A stretch of 64,000 nt of DNA from Sphingomonas aurantiaca (GTDB lineage Bacteria > Pseudomonadota > Alphaproteobacteria > Sphingomonadales > Sphingomonadaceae). Shown here piece after piece: positions 54,010 through 63,493 of the stretch. The notes under the pieces were generated by a model that saw only the letters and a program-made list of their open reading frames with translations, did no database searches and was not told the origin of the DNA. The position numbers and the translations under genes were made by a program. The DNA is taken from positions 975,105 through 1,039,104 of the forward strand of contig NZ_QAOG01000001.1 in assembly GCF_003050705.1 (NCBI RefSeq). Direction: 5' to 3'. Position 1 is the stretch's first letter; every line of letters begins with the position of its first letter.

Positions 54010-56019
54010 ATGGCTGAAGATCTGTTCGCGTCCCCGGGCGCACCCGGCGTCGGCAAACCCGCCGCCAATACCTACGACGCCTCCTCGATCGAGGTCCTCG
54101 AGGGGCTCGAGCCCGTACGTCGCCGTCCCGGCATGTATGTCGGCGGCACCGACGAACGCGCGCTGCATCACCTCGCCGCCGAAGTGCTCGACAACGCGAT
54201 GGACGAGGCGGTCGCCGGCCACGCCACGCGGATCGAGGTGACGCTCGAGGCGAACAACCGCCTGACGATCGTCGACAATGGCCGCGGGATTCCGGTCGAT
54301 CCGCATCCGAAATTCCCTGACAAGTCCGCGCTCGAGGTGATCCTCTCGACGCTGCACTCGGGCGGCAAGTTCGCGGGCAAGGCCTATGCCACCTCGGGCG
54401 GCCTGCACGGCGTCGGCATCAGCGTCGTCAACGCGTTGTCGTCCGACACCGTCGTCGAGGTCGCGCGCGATCGCCAGCTCTACCGCCAGCGCTTCGCCAA
54501 GGGGCAGACGCTCGGCCCGATCGAGCATCTCGGGCCCACGCCCAACCGCCGCGGCACCAGCGTCGCGTTCACCCCCGATACCGAGATCTTCGGCACCGAG
54601 CTGAACTTCAAGCCGGCGCGTCTCTACAAGCTCGTCCGCTCGAAGGCGTATCTCTTCGCGGGCGTCGAGATCCGCTGGCATTGCGCGCCCGACCTGATCG
54701 GTGACGACACCCCCGCGCAGGCGGTCTTCCAGTTCCCCGGCGGCCTGGCCGATCACCTGCGCGACCAGATCGCCGGCCGCGAATGCGCGACCTCCGATTT
54801 CTTTTCGGGCTCGCAGGATTTCCCGAGCGCGAACGGCGAGACGCAAGGCCGCGTCGAATGGGCGGTCGCGTGGCCGCTGTGGAGCGACGGCTCGTACAGC
54901 TGGTATTGCAACACCATCCCGACCCCCGACGGCGGCACGCACGAGCAGGGCCTCCGCCAGGCGCTGGTCCGCGGGCTACGTGCGTTCGGCGATCTCGTCG
55001 GCAACAAGAAGACCAAGGATATCAGCGCGGACGACGTGATGGTCGGCAGCGAGCTGATGCTGTCGGTCTTCATCCGCGAACCGCAATTCCAGAGCCAGAC
55101 CAAGGATCGCCTCACCAGCCCCGAGGCCGCGGGCCTCGTCGAGAAGGCGGTCCGCGATCATTTCGATCATTTTCTCAGCCACAACATGGATCGCGGCAAG
55201 GCGCTGCTGAACTATGTGCTCGAGCGGATGGACGAACGCCTGCGCCGCAAGCAGGAACGCGACGTCAAGCGCAAGACCGCGACCTCCGCGCGTAAACTGC
55301 GCCTGCCCGGCAAGCTCACCGACTGTTCCGCCAACTCGCCCGAGGGCACCGAGCTGTTCATCGTCGAGGGCGACTCGGCAGGCGGTTCGGCGAAGCAGGC
55401 GCGTGACCGCAAGACTCAGGCGATCCTCCCCATCCGCGGCAAGATCCTCAACGTCGCTTCGGCGACCAGCGCGAAGATCTTCGCCAACCAGGAAATCGCC
55501 GACCTGACGCTCGCGCTCGGCTGCGGCACGCGCAAGGACTGTACCCCCGACACGCTGCGCTACGAACGCATCGTCATCATGACCGACGCAGACGTCGACG
55601 GCGCGCACATCGCCACGCTGCTGATGACGTTCTTCTTCCAGGAGATGCCCGAACTGGTCCGCCGCGGGCATCTCTACCTCGCGCAGCCGCCGCTCTACCG
55701 CCTGACCGTCGGCACCAAGAGCGTCTACGCGCGCGACGACGCGCACCGCGCCGAACTCGAGCGCACCGTGTTCAAGGGCAAAAAGGTCGACGTCGGCCGC
55801 TTCAAGGGCCTCGGCGAGATGAACCCGAGCCAGCTCCGCGAAACCACGATGGACCCCGCCACGCGCGGCATGCTCCGCATCACGCTCCCGCAGGAATATG
55901 AGGAGCGGGCAGGGGTGAAGGATCTCGTCGACCGCCTGATGGGCAACAACCCCGCCCACCGCTTCGCCTTCATCCAGGAGAATGCGGGCCGCATGGACGA
56001 GGAAGCGATCGACGCCTGA
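54010..56019 (+). CDS. parE: DNA topoisomerase IV subunit B
   Basis: ParE is the ATPase subunit that, with ParC, decatenates daughter chromosomes. The 669-residue protein has GHKL motifs EVLDNAMDEAVAGHA, DNGRGIPVDPHPKF and GGLHGVGISVVNALS, then the TOPRIM domain with EGDSAGGSAKQARDRKTQAILP and IMTDADVDGAHIATLL. At 669 residues it is ParE-sized, not GyrB (about 800). ATG 54010 starts MAEDLFASPG. It is divergent from the barrel-protein gene. Confidence 0.96.
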   Translation: MAEDLFASPGAPGVGKPAANTYDASSIEVLEGLEPVRRRPGMYVGGTDERALHHLAAEVLDNAMDEAVAGHATRIEVTLEANNRLTIVDNGRGIPVDPHPKFPDKSALEVILSTLHSGGKFAGKAYATSGGLHGVGISVVNALSSDTVVEVARDRQLYRQRFAKGQTLGPIEHLGPTPNRRGTSVAFTPDTEIFGTELNFKPARLYKLVRSKAYLFAGVEIRWHCAPDLIGDDTPAQAVFQFPGGLADHLRDQIAGRECATSDFFSGSQDFPSANGETQGRVEWAVAWPLWSDGSYSWYCNTIPTPDGGTHEQGLRQALVRGLRAFGDLVGNKKTKDISADDVMVGSELMLSVFIREPQFQSQTKDRLTSPEAAGLVEKAVRDHFDHFLSHNMDRGKALLNYVLERMDERLRRKQERDVKRKTATSARKLRLPGKLTDCSANSPEGTELFIVEGDSAGGSAKQARDRKTQAILPIRGKILNVASATSAKIFANQEIADLTLALGCGTRKDCTPDTLRYERIVIMTDADVDGAHIATLLMTFFFQEMPELVRRGHLYLAQPPLYRLTVGTKSVYARDDAHRAELERTVFKGKKVDVGRFKGLGEMNPSQLRETTMDPATRGMLRITLPQEYEERAGVKDLVDRLMGNNPAHRFAFIQENAGRMDEEAIDA

Positions 56020-56183
56020 GCAAAGGCCAAGGTCAAGCCTAGGTCGCTAGACTCGGTATCTGCCGATCACGCCGTCCAGGACGCCGCAAATTTCTTCGTA
56101 ACGATCATCTTGCGTAACCAATACATGCGCATACACTGTTCCGATCGCGGCGCGTACGCCGTCGAATGAATAGGGGTATCTGC

Positions 56184-57359
56184 ATGATCCCGTTTGCTTT
56201 CGTTTTGCTTCAGGCGGCCGTTTCCAGTCAGGCGGCCGCGCCAGCCCCCGTCGCGCCCGCACATTCTGCCGATGGCGAGGGAAAGACCATCGTGGTGGTC
56301 GGTCGGCGGGTCGAGGACAGCGCACGCGCGCTGGCAGCCTGTATCGCGCGGCAGTGTCCGCCGAAGGAGGAGATCGACGCCTCGCTGGCGTATGCGGAGG
56401 ACCAGTTCCTCGCAGGCGATTATCCCGAGGCGCGGCGCACGCTGGCAAAGGCACGCGGGCGCAACATGCGGTACAAACGCGAATTGCCCGTCGAGGTGGG
56501 CGATCTGTTGCGGGCCAGCGGCCGGATGCTGGCGGTGAACGGGCAACGCGATGCCGCGCGCATTACCGCCATCGACTCGCTCGACGCGCTCAAGAGCGGC
56601 CTTCCCTCGACCGACCGACGGATCTTCATCCAGCGACTCGCGGTCGGCGACGCGTTCGCCAAGGAGGGCCGCTTCATCGCCGCGCGCGACGTCTACAACA
56701 AGGTCGCGAATCAGGCGGCGGCGGCGGGGGACGTCCGGGTCAAAGGCTATGCGCTCTTTCGTATCGCAGGCCTGTACACGTCGATCGCGCCGCTCGTGCC
56801 GGCGTATCGGCAAACGGCGTTCGATTCGCTCCGTCGCATCGACGAGACGACCGAACCCGATCTGGCACCGTTTCGCGATGCCGCGAAGTTCCTGCGGTGC
56901 CGCCTGCAGGGCACGGGCGTCAACGCCGGGCGCGACTGTATCGCGGCGACGAATACCGATCGTGTCAGCAAGGCCGAACTCATCTACGCGCCGCCGATCG
57001 ACCTGAACAACTGGCGGCAGGAAAATCCCTCGACCGTGGCGCGGTTGCACGGCGAAGCGACGCCGCAATGGGCCGATGTCGCATTCCGGGTCGCGCCCGA
57101 TGGAACGGTCCGCGACATCGATACCGTTCGCACGTCGACTAATGTGGATGCGGGCTGGATGAAACTGGTGACCGACGCGCTGGGCGAGCGCCGGTACCGG
57201 CCCTTGCAACGCGCCCCGTCCGATGAGGGGCTTCGGCGGATCGAGCGATATTCCATCGTCTACGACGTCGTCAGCATGAAGGGGACGCGGATCCGTGCGC
57301 GGTCGTCCGTTCCGCATATCGAGATACTCGATCTGACGGTCGAGCCTGGAATGAGCTGA
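56184..57359 (+). CDS. exported TPR / TonB-C-like protein
   Basis: I do not recognise a named family. The 391-residue protein has a short signal peptide (MIPFAFVLLQAAVSSQAAA), a middle of about 220 residues with TPR-like helical pairs (SLAYAEDQFLAGDYPEARRTL, FIAARDVYNKVANQAAAAGD) and a C-terminal part resembling the TonB C-terminal domain (VAFRVAPDGTVRDIDTVRT and GERRYRPL). It probably acts in the periplasm. The ATG at 56184 has an AGGGG site eight bases upstream. It stands alone, 165 bp after parE. Confidence 0.72.
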   Translation: MIPFAFVLLQAAVSSQAAAPAPVAPAHSADGEGKTIVVVGRRVEDSARALAACIARQCPPKEEIDASLAYAEDQFLAGDYPEARRTLAKARGRNMRYKRELPVEVGDLLRASGRMLAVNGQRDAARITAIDSLDALKSGLPSTDRRIFIQRLAVGDAFAKEGRFIAARDVYNKVANQAAAAGDVRVKGYALFRIAGLYTSIAPLVPAYRQTAFDSLRRIDETTEPDLAPFRDAAKFLRCRLQGTGVNAGRDCIAATNTDRVSKAELIYAPPIDLNNWRQENPSTVARLHGEATPQWADVAFRVAPDGTVRDIDTVRTSTNVDAGWMKLVTDALGERRYRPLQRAPSDEGLRRIERYSIVYDVVSMKGTRIRARSSVPHIEILDLTVEPGMS

Positions 57360-57547
57360 CCAGCCACGGCGGCCCCCGGCCCGTCGTTACCGGTTTGCCG
57401 TACCGGGTCGACACAGCGCCCATGGCTGCACCAGCCGGGTCATCGCGCATGGCGTCTAACCGGTGTTGCCCCGGGCGTCTCGGCCTCGTATCAAGCAGCT
57501 CGGGCGGCCGATACAGGTCGCCCTCGTTGTTTGAAGGAGCTGCCGTC
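57360..57547. other. argD upstream region
   Basis: This 188-bp gap holds no open frame with coding features. It should carry the argD promoter; I do not see a clear ARG box. The last bases contain the AAGGAG Shine-Dalgarno for argD. Confidence 0.5.
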
Positions 57548-58738
57548 GTGACCATCACCCCGCTCATGCCCGTCTACCCGCGGTGTGGCGTGCGTCCGGT
57601 CCGAGGCGAGGGCGCGTACCTCTTCGGTGAGGACGGCCAGCAATATCTCGATTTCGCCAGCGGCATCGCGGTCAACGCGCTCGGCCATGGCCACCCGCAT
57701 CTGACCAAGGCGATCGCCGACCAGGCCGCCACGCTGATGCACGTGTCGAACCTGTACGGCAGCCCGCAGGGCGAGCACCTCGCGCAGCGGCTCGTCGACA
57801 ACACGTTTGCCGACACCGTGTTCTTTACCAACTCGGGTGCCGAAGCGGTCGAGTGCGCGATCAAGACCGCGCGGCGCTATCATTTCGCCAATGGCAATCC
57901 CGAGCGTCACACGCTGATCACGTTCGACACCGCGTTCCACGGCCGCACGCTGGGCGCGATCTCGGCGACCAACCAGGCGAAGATGCGCGACGGGTTCGAA
58001 CCGCTGCTGCCCGGATTCGCCTATGCCACGTTCAACGATCTCGAAGGCGCGCTCGCGCTGATCGACGACAATACCGCAGGCTTCCTGGTCGAGCCGATCC
58101 AGGGCGAGGGCGGTATCCGCCAGGCTAGCCACGAATTCCTGACCGGCCTGCGCAAAGCGTGCGACGAGCACGGCCTGTTGCTCGTTCTCGACGAGGTTCA
58201 GTGCGGCTATGGCCGAACGGGCAAGTTCTTCGCGCACGAGCTCTACGGCATCACCCCCGACATCATGTCGGTCGCCAAGGGCATCGGCGGCGGCTTCCCG
58301 CTCGGCGCGTGCCTTGCGACCGAAGAGGCAGCCAAGGGCATGGTCGCGGGCACGCACGGCTCGACCTATGGCGGCAACCCGCTGGCTATGGCGGCGGGCG
58401 AGGCGATCCTCGACGTGATCCTCGAGGACGGGTTCCTCGCGCACGTCACCGCGATGGGCGACCGGTTGCGGCAGGGGCTCGAGCAGATGATCCCCAATCA
58501 CGATCACCTGTTCGACAGCGTCCGCGGTACCGGGCTGATGCTCGGGTTGAAGCTCAAGAGCGACAGCCGCGCGTTCGTCGCGTTCGCGCGCGATCATCAC
58601 AATCTGCTGCTGGTATCGGCGGGCGAGAACGTCATCCGCATCCTGCCGCCGCTGGTGATCGACGAGAGCCACATCGCGGAGTGCCTCGATAAGCTGTCGA
58701 CCGCCGCGCGCGTCTACGTGCCCGCCGCCGACGATTGA
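57548..58738 (+). CDS. argD: acetylornithine aminotransferase
   Basis: ArgD transaminates N-acetylglutamate semialdehyde in arginine synthesis. The 396-residue PLP enzyme has FTNSGAEAVECAIKTAR, FHGRTLGAIS, LVEPIQGEGGIRQA, LLVLDEVQCGYGRTGKFFAH and the PLP Lys in SVAKGIGGGFPLGAC. The GTG at 57548 is preceded by AAGGAG and is followed by TITPLMPVYPR. It heads argD-argF-hslO. Confidence 0.97.
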   Translation: MTITPLMPVYPRCGVRPVRGEGAYLFGEDGQQYLDFASGIAVNALGHGHPHLTKAIADQAATLMHVSNLYGSPQGEHLAQRLVDNTFADTVFFTNSGAEAVECAIKTARRYHFANGNPERHTLITFDTAFHGRTLGAISATNQAKMRDGFEPLLPGFAYATFNDLEGALALIDDNTAGFLVEPIQGEGGIRQASHEFLTGLRKACDEHGLLLVLDEVQCGYGRTGKFFAHELYGITPDIMSVAKGIGGGFPLGACLATEEAAKGMVAGTHGSTYGGNPLAMAAGEAILDVILEDGFLAHVTAMGDRLRQGLEQMIPNHDHLFDSVRGTGLMLGLKLKSDSRAFVAFARDHHNLLLVSAGENVIRILPPLVIDESHIAECLDKLSTAARVYVPAADD

Positions 58739-58763
58739 ACGCCTTTGCGCGGTCACTAAAACC

Positions 58764-58883
58764 CGTTCGTCCTGAGTAGCCACTGAGCGAAGTCGAAGTG
58801 GCGTATCGAAGGACTGGCCCGCTTGGGGCACTGTCCTTCGATATGGGTCTTCGGCTTCGCTCAGCCCCTACTCAGGACGAACG
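58764..58883. repeat. CGTTCGTCCTGAG palindrome (family D)
   Basis: Arms CGTTCGTCCTGAGTAG and CTACTCAGGACGAACGG are perfect inverses, with inner GCGAAGTCGAAG / CTTCGGCTTCGC and ATCGAAGGAC / GTCCTTCGAT pairs. It lies in the argD-argF gap, transcribed with both genes. Confidence 0.95.
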
Positions 58884-58907
58884 GAACTTTTCACGGGGTC
58901 CGTTACC

Positions 58908-59831
58908 ATGAGCAACCGCCATTTCCTGAATCTCACCGACGCGGGCGCCGACGGCATCGCCGCGATGCTCGCCGACGCGCTCGATCGCAAGGCCGCGCGC
59001 GCCGGCTTCCCCAAGGGCCGAGCCGACACCGACGCGCCGCTCGCCGGCCACACGCTGGCGATGGTGTTCGAGAAGAACTCCACCCGCACGCGCTTCTCGT
59101 TCGACATGGCGATCCGTCAGCTCGGTGGCACCTCGATCGTGTCCGACGCAGGCTCGATGCAACTCGGCCGCGGCGAGTCGGTCGCGGATACTGCGCGCAT
59201 CCTGTCGGGCTATGTCGACGCGATCATGATCCGCACCGACGATCACGCCAAGATCGAGGAGATGGCGCATTACGCCAGCGTCCCCGTCATCAACGGCCTG
59301 ACCGACGCGTCGCACCCGTGCCAGATCATGGCCGACCTGCTGACGATCATCGAGAGCGGCAAGACGCTGCCCGGCCTCAAGGTCGCATGGCTCGGCGACG
59401 GCAACAACGTGCTCGCCTCGATCGTCGAGGCGGCCGGGTTGATGCAGTTCGACGTCGTCGCCGCCTGTCCGCAAGGCTATCAGCCGACTGACGCCGACGT
59501 CGCGCTCGGCAAGGGCCGCGCAAAGGTCGTCGCGTCGCCGCAAGAGGCGGTCGAGGGGGCGGACATCATCGTCACCGACACCTGGATCTCGATGGGGCAG
59601 ACCGACTCCGACACCAAGCTGAAGGCGCTGACCCCGTATCAGGTCGACGCCGCGCTCATGGCGATGGCCAAGCCCGACGCGAAGTTCCTCCACTGCCTCC
59701 CCGCGCACCGCGGCGAGGAGGTCACGCCCGAGGTGATCGACGGCCCGCAGTCGCTGATCTGGCAGGAGGCCGAAAACCGCCTCCACGCGCAGAAATCGGT
59801 GCTGCGCTGGTGCTTCGGGCAGATCGGTTGA
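58908..59831 (+). CDS. argF: ornithine carbamoyltransferase
   Basis: The enzyme makes citrulline from ornithine and carbamoyl phosphate. The 307-residue protein has the carbamoyl-phosphate loop [12 protein letters not shown] near residue 52, the HPCQ motif ([12 protein letters not shown]) and the ornithine loop [11 protein letters not shown] near residue 264. It follows argD after a repeat and is probably co-transcribed. Confidence 0.99.
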   Translation: MSNRHFLNLTDAGADGIAAMLADALDRKAARAGFPKGRADTDAPLAGHTLAMVFEKNSTRTRFSFDMAIRQLGGTSIVSDAGSMQLGRGESVADTARILSGYVDAIMIRTDDHAKIEEMAHYASVPVINGLTDASHPCQIMADLLTIIESGKTLPGLKVAWLGDGNNVLASIVEAAGLMQFDVVAACPQGYQPTDADVALGKGRAKVVASPQEAVEGADIIVTDTWISMGQTDSDTKLKALTPYQVDAALMAMAKPDAKFLHCLPAHRGEEVTPEVIDGPQSLIWQEAENRLHAQKSVLRWCFGQIG

Positions 59832-59871
59832 AGGGCCGGGGCGAGCTCCCCATTTTCATCCTTCGCCTGCC

Positions 59872-59954
59872 CGTCATCCCAGCGAACGCTGGGATCTCCC
59901 GATAACGGAGACTGCCCCTGCGGCACGAGATCCCAGCGTTCGCCGGGATGACGG
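59872..59954. repeat. CGTCATCCCAGCG palindrome (family A)
   Basis: Arms CGTCATCCCAGCGAACGCTGG and CCCAGCGTTCGCCGGGATGACGG are inverted. It lies between argF and hslO; the left arm is shared with the copy inside truB. Confidence 0.92.
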
Positions 59955-59981
59955 ACGGCGTTGTGATGACGAGGTGAAGCT

Positions 59982-60884
59982 TTGAACGACCCCAACATGA
60001 CCGATCTCGACCGCGCGCTGGCCTTCGCGATCCCCGCGCGCAGCGCACGCGGTCGGATCGTCCGGCTCGGTACCGCACTCGACGAGGTGCTCGCCGCGCA
60101 CGCCTATCCGCCCGCGATCGAGAAGCTGCTCGCCGAGGCGCTCACGCTCGCCGCGCTGATCGGCTCGACGTTGAAGGACGCCAGCGGCCAGCTGACGATG
60201 CAGACTCGCACCGACAATGGCGTCGTCCAGCTGCTCGTCTGCGATTACCGCGGCGGCGAAGTCCGCGGCTACATTGAATATGATGCGGACAAGCTCGCCG
60301 AGGCCCCCGCCGAGCCATCGCTGTTCGCGCTGTTCGGCGCCGGCTATCTCGCGATCACCTTCGACATGGCGAGCAGCAACGAGCGCTATCAGGGCATCGT
60401 CCCGCTCGACGGCGACACGCTGTCGGAGGCGGCGCAGAGCTATTTCACCCAGTCCGAACAGATCCCGACGATGGTCCGCACCGGCATGGCCAAGGGGCCC
60501 GACGGTCGCTGCGTCGCGGGCGGGCTGTTCTTACAGCACCTGCCCGAGGGCGAGGATGGCCGCGAACGGCTGCACACGAAGCTCGATCATCCCGAATGGG
60601 AGCATGTCGCCACGCTCGGCAATACGATGGGCGCGGACGAGCTGACCGACGCGACGCTGCCGCTCGAGACGCTCGTGTGGCGGCTGTTCAACGAGGAGGA
60701 GGACGTCCGCATCCTCGCCGACATCCCGATCACGCGCGGCTGTCGCTGCGATCCCGACTATATCAAGGGCGTGATCTCGAAATTCCCGGTCGAGGAACGG
60801 CGATCGATGGCGGACGAGACGGGGTTCATCGTCGTCGACTGCGCGTTTTGCGCCAAAAAATTCCCGGTTCCGGTCGAAGACTGA
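59982..60884 (+). CDS. hslO: redox-activated chaperone Hsp33
   Basis: Hsp33 is switched on by oxidation, which releases zinc from four Cys and forms disulfides. The 300-residue protein keeps the CXC pair in GCRCDPDY and the CXXC pair in DCAFCAKKF near its end. A TTG at 59982 has GAGGTG six bases before it and is preferred; an ATG at 59997 is the alternative and would start MTDLDRAL. It follows argF in the order seen in many sphingomonads, though I know of no functional link. Confidence 0.95.
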   Translation: MNDPNMTDLDRALAFAIPARSARGRIVRLGTALDEVLAAHAYPPAIEKLLAEALTLAALIGSTLKDASGQLTMQTRTDNGVVQLLVCDYRGGEVRGYIEYDADKLAEAPAEPSLFALFGAGYLAITFDMASSNERYQGIVPLDGDTLSEAAQSYFTQSEQIPTMVRTGMAKGPDGRCVAGGLFLQHLPEGEDGRERLHTKLDHPEWEHVATLGNTMGADELTDATLPLETLVWRLFNEEEDVRILADIPITRGCRCDPDYIKGVISKFPVEERRSMADETGFIVVDCAFCAKKFPVPVED

Positions 60885-61012
60885 TGCTGCGTCGCACCTG
60901 ATCTAGGTAAGGCGAGGAATTAATGTCTTATTTACCCATTTCGGGTATATAGTCGGCTGTGCTTTTAGTTCGGCACGTTTTTTCTCCCTAGTGGCGCGGT
61001 TCGCGCCAACCT

Positions 61013-61045
61013 CAGGGGCCGCCTCACCGGGCGGCCCCTTTCTTT
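61013..61045 (+). terminator. terminator-like hairpin between hslO and queC
   Basis: A GGGGCCGCC / GGCGGCCCC stem with a TCACC loop is followed by TTTCTTTTT. It starts 130 bases after hslO and ends about 35 bases before queC. A GGCGCG / CGCGCC hairpin just upstream (near 60993) could form alternatively. It either ends hslO transcription or attenuates queC. Confidence 0.8.
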
Positions 61046-61077
61046 TTGCCCGCCGCTGGCCTAGCGAACGGCGCATC

Positions 61078-61794
61078 ATGACATCTCCTGCTCCCTATGC
61101 GGTCGCCCTCGTCTCGGGCGGTCTCGACTCGATGGTATCCGCGGCGCTCGCGCGCGAAGCCGGCCAGCGCGTGCTCGCGCTCTCCTTCGACTATAACCAG
61201 CGCCACCGCATCGAACTCGATGCCGCGCGCCGGGTCGCGCAGGCGCTGGGGGCCGAACGCCACATCGTCCTGCCGATGGACCTCTCGGCGTTCGGCGGCT
61301 CTGCGCTCACCGCCGACATCGACGTGCCGAAGGACGGCGTCGGCACCGAGGACGGCGGCGGCATTCCCGTCACCTATGTCCCCGCGCGCAACACGATCTT
61401 CCTGAGCCTCGCGCTCGGCTGGGCGGAGGCGTCGGGTGCGCGCGACATCTATATCGGCGTCAACGCGCTCGATTATTCGGGATATCCCGACTGCCGCCCC
61501 GAGTTCATTGCCGCGTTCGAGGGCCTGGCCGAGCTCGCGACCAAGGCCGGCGTCGAGGGCGACCCGTTCCGCATCCAGGCGCCGCTGCAAATGATGACCA
61601 AGGCGGACATCGTGCGCGAAGGCACGCGTCTCGGGCTCGATCTCGGGCTCAGCTGGTCGTGCTATGACCCGACGCCCGACGGCAAGCATTGCGGCGCGTG
61701 CGACAGTTGTCGCCTGCGCTCGAAGGGGTTCGAGGACGCCGGGATCGCCGATCCGACCGTCTACGCCGCACGCCCCGGTACGGAGCACGGCTGA
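61078..61794 (+). CDS. queC: 7-cyano-7-deazaguanine synthase
   Basis: QueC makes preQ0, the queuosine precursor, using ATP and ammonia. The 238-residue protein has the ATP loop [15 protein letters not shown] near residue 13 and the zinc Cys [14 protein letters not shown] near residue 204. ATG 61078 is the first Met that keeps the loop near the start; an earlier ATG at 60991 would read through the terminator-like hairpin. It precedes queE by three bases. Confidence 0.98.
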   Translation: MTSPAPYAVALVSGGLDSMVSAALAREAGQRVLALSFDYNQRHRIELDAARRVAQALGAERHIVLPMDLSAFGGSALTADIDVPKDGVGTEDGGGIPVTYVPARNTIFLSLALGWAEASGARDIYIGVNALDYSGYPDCRPEFIAAFEGLAELATKAGVEGDPFRIQAPLQMMTKADIVREGTRLGLDLGLSWSCYDPTPDGKHCGACDSCRLRSKGFEDAGIADPTVYAARPGTEHG

Positions 61795-61797
61795 GCG

Positions 61798-62430
61798 ATG
61801 AGCTATGCGGTCAAGGAGATGTTCCTGACGTTGCAGGGCGAGGGCGTGAACGCCGGTCGCCGTGCGGTGTTCGTGCGGTTTGCCGGCTGCAATCTCTGGT
61901 CGGGACGCGAACAGGACCGCGCGACCGCGGTGTGCCGGTTCTGCGATACCGAATTCGTCGGCACCGATGGGCTTGGCGGCGGCAAGTTCGCCGATGCGCA
62001 GGCGTTGGCTTCAGCGGTCGCGGGCTTCTGGGGCGAAGGCTCGCAGGACCGGTTCGTCGTGCTGACCGGGGGCGAGCCGATGCTGCAGATTGACGACGCG
62101 ATCGTCGATGCGCTCCACGCGCACGGCTTCCGGATCGCGATGGAGAGCAACGGGACGATTGCCGCACACCCCGGCATCGACTGGATCTGCGTGAGCCCCA
62201 AGGCGGGCAGCGTCGTCGTCCAGCGTACGGGGCACGAACTCAAGCTGGTCTGGCCGCAGCCCGGTACGGATATCGACGATGTCGAGACGTGGGACTTCGC
62301 GAACCTGCTGCTCCAGCCGCTCGATGATCCGCGTGCAGACGCGAACCGCGAGGCCTGCGTCGATATGGTGATGGAGCGGCCGCAATGGCGGCTGTCGCTC
62401 CAGACGCACAAGCTGCTGGGCCTGCGCTAA
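61798..62430 (+). CDS. queE: 7-carboxy-7-deazaguanine synthase
   Basis: QueE is a radical SAM enzyme that makes the deazaguanine ring. The 210-residue protein has FLTLQGEGVNAGRRAVFVRFAGCN and then CRFCDTEF, giving a C-X15-C-X2-C cluster spacing (Cys 31, 47, 50), unlike the common CX3CX2C. VLTGGEPMLQID and MESNGT follow. It lies three bases after queC, in the same pathway. QueD is not present here. Confidence 0.96.
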   Translation: MSYAVKEMFLTLQGEGVNAGRRAVFVRFAGCNLWSGREQDRATAVCRFCDTEFVGTDGLGGGKFADAQALASAVAGFWGEGSQDRFVVLTGGEPMLQIDDAIVDALHAHGFRIAMESNGTIAAHPGIDWICVSPKAGSVVVQRTGHELKLVWPQPGTDIDDVETWDFANLLLQPLDDPRADANREACVDMVMERPQWRLSLQTHKLLGLR

Positions 62431-62503
62431 ACCACCGGGCTCCGGCCCCGCACATCATGGCCCCGGGAAGGAAGGGGCGACATGCGCGGGGCCGGCGCGA
62501 TCC

Positions 62504-63211
62504 TCAACGCCCGGCGATGCCGACGCCTTCCGGCGGCCAGTTCTGCGCGCCGCACTTCTTGGCGACCCATTCGCCCTTCTTGTCCCAGCAGATCGCATCG
62601 AGCCGCGGCATCGGGGCATTGCGGTCGCGACCGATATAGCGGGGGAAGCGCTGCTCGCCCCACGGGATCAGGCTGTTGCGCAGCTCGCGCGAGCGCGCCA
62701 GCGCGACATCGGCGAAATGCCCGCGCGGTGCGAACACCGCGTCGCGGCCGATCGATGCGGCGGTCTGGCAGAACCCATATTGCGCGGCGACCGTGGCGAA
62801 GCTGGAGTAGGTGCGCGTCCCGAACTGGTCGAGCGCGGCCTGCCCGGCCTTGAGGCCAGCCGCCTTGTTCACGCGAATGAAGTATTTGGTCAGCGTATCG
62901 AACGCGCCCTTCAGCTCGTCACCATGATCGGCGAGGATCGAGTTGTAGTTCGGCACGGTCAGCAGCGTCGGCTCGAACTGGCACTGCAACGCAGCGACGT
63001 TGAGCGCGGCGCGCATATGCCACACCAGCGCGGCGCGCGTTTCGGCGGACGTGGCGCCGGGCAGGGGCTGGCCGAGATCGGCCTCGTCACCGACCACTGC
63101 CGCACCCGAAAAGTCGCGCGACTGCAGGAAAAACTGCGCCGATGCCGACTGCGCTACGGCAAGCCCGCTCGACGCCACGCAGAGCGCGAGCGCAGTACGC
63201 AACACTTTCAT
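62504..63211 (-). CDS. exported protein of unknown function
   Basis: I do not recognise the family. The 235-residue protein has a signal peptide (MKVLRTALALCVASSGLAVAQSASAQ) and then a mostly helical region with ATSAETRAALVWHMRAALNVAAL and TLTKYFIRVNKAAGLKAGQ. Cys occur at about residues 77, 147, 208 and 219, so two disulfides are possible. It ends PPEGVGIAGR. It probably sits in the periplasm. It stands apart from queE on the other strand. Confidence 0.75.
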   Translation of the reverse strand: MKVLRTALALCVASSGLAVAQSASAQFFLQSRDFSGAAVVGDEADLGQPLPGATSAETRAALVWHMRAALNVAALQCQFEPTLLTVPNYNSILADHGDELKGAFDTLTKYFIRVNKAAGLKAGQAALDQFGTRTYSSFATVAAQYGFCQTAASIGRDAVFAPRGHFADVALARSRELRNSLIPWGEQRFPRYIGRDRNAPMPRLDAICWDKKGEWVAKKCGAQNWPPEGVGIAGR

Positions 63212-63407
63212 TCAAACCTCCCCAGGGGCATTCCAAGTCGACGAATCTAAAGCGTTTCCGTCAAACCCCCAAGCGATTTTAACCTTTTGGGCAGCACGAT
63301 TTCACGCGTCCAGCATACCGATTCGACGGCTGCGAAACGACCCAGCTTTACCGCCATTCATGCCCTGATCGGACCGCCTGATCCACCCCCGGCAAGCCCG
63401 CAACGCG
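63212..63407. other. intergenic stretch upstream of the 62.5-kb gene
   Basis: About 200 bp of lower GC (TTTTAACCTTTTGGGC and AAAGCG) between two minus-strand genes. It should hold the promoter of the exported protein. I see no gene. Confidence 0.5.
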
Positions 63408-63436
63408 AAAGGACCGCCCGGTTGCCCGGACGGCCC
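63408..63436 (-). terminator. terminator of the Met/Asn-rich lipoprotein gene
   Basis: On the minus strand an 11-bp stem GGGCCGTCCGG / CCGGGCGGTCC with a GCAA tetraloop precedes TTTCGCG. It starts 57 bases after the stop codon. Confidence 0.85.
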
Positions 63437-63493
63437 TTCACACTAGCAATGTCTTCGAAGGCCGTCCGCCAAGGCGGCTGGCCCTCGCGACGA

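Noticed and set aside
60885..61077. preQ1 riboswitch before queC
   Set aside because: The region has hairpins but not the short preQ1-I core or its A-rich tail.
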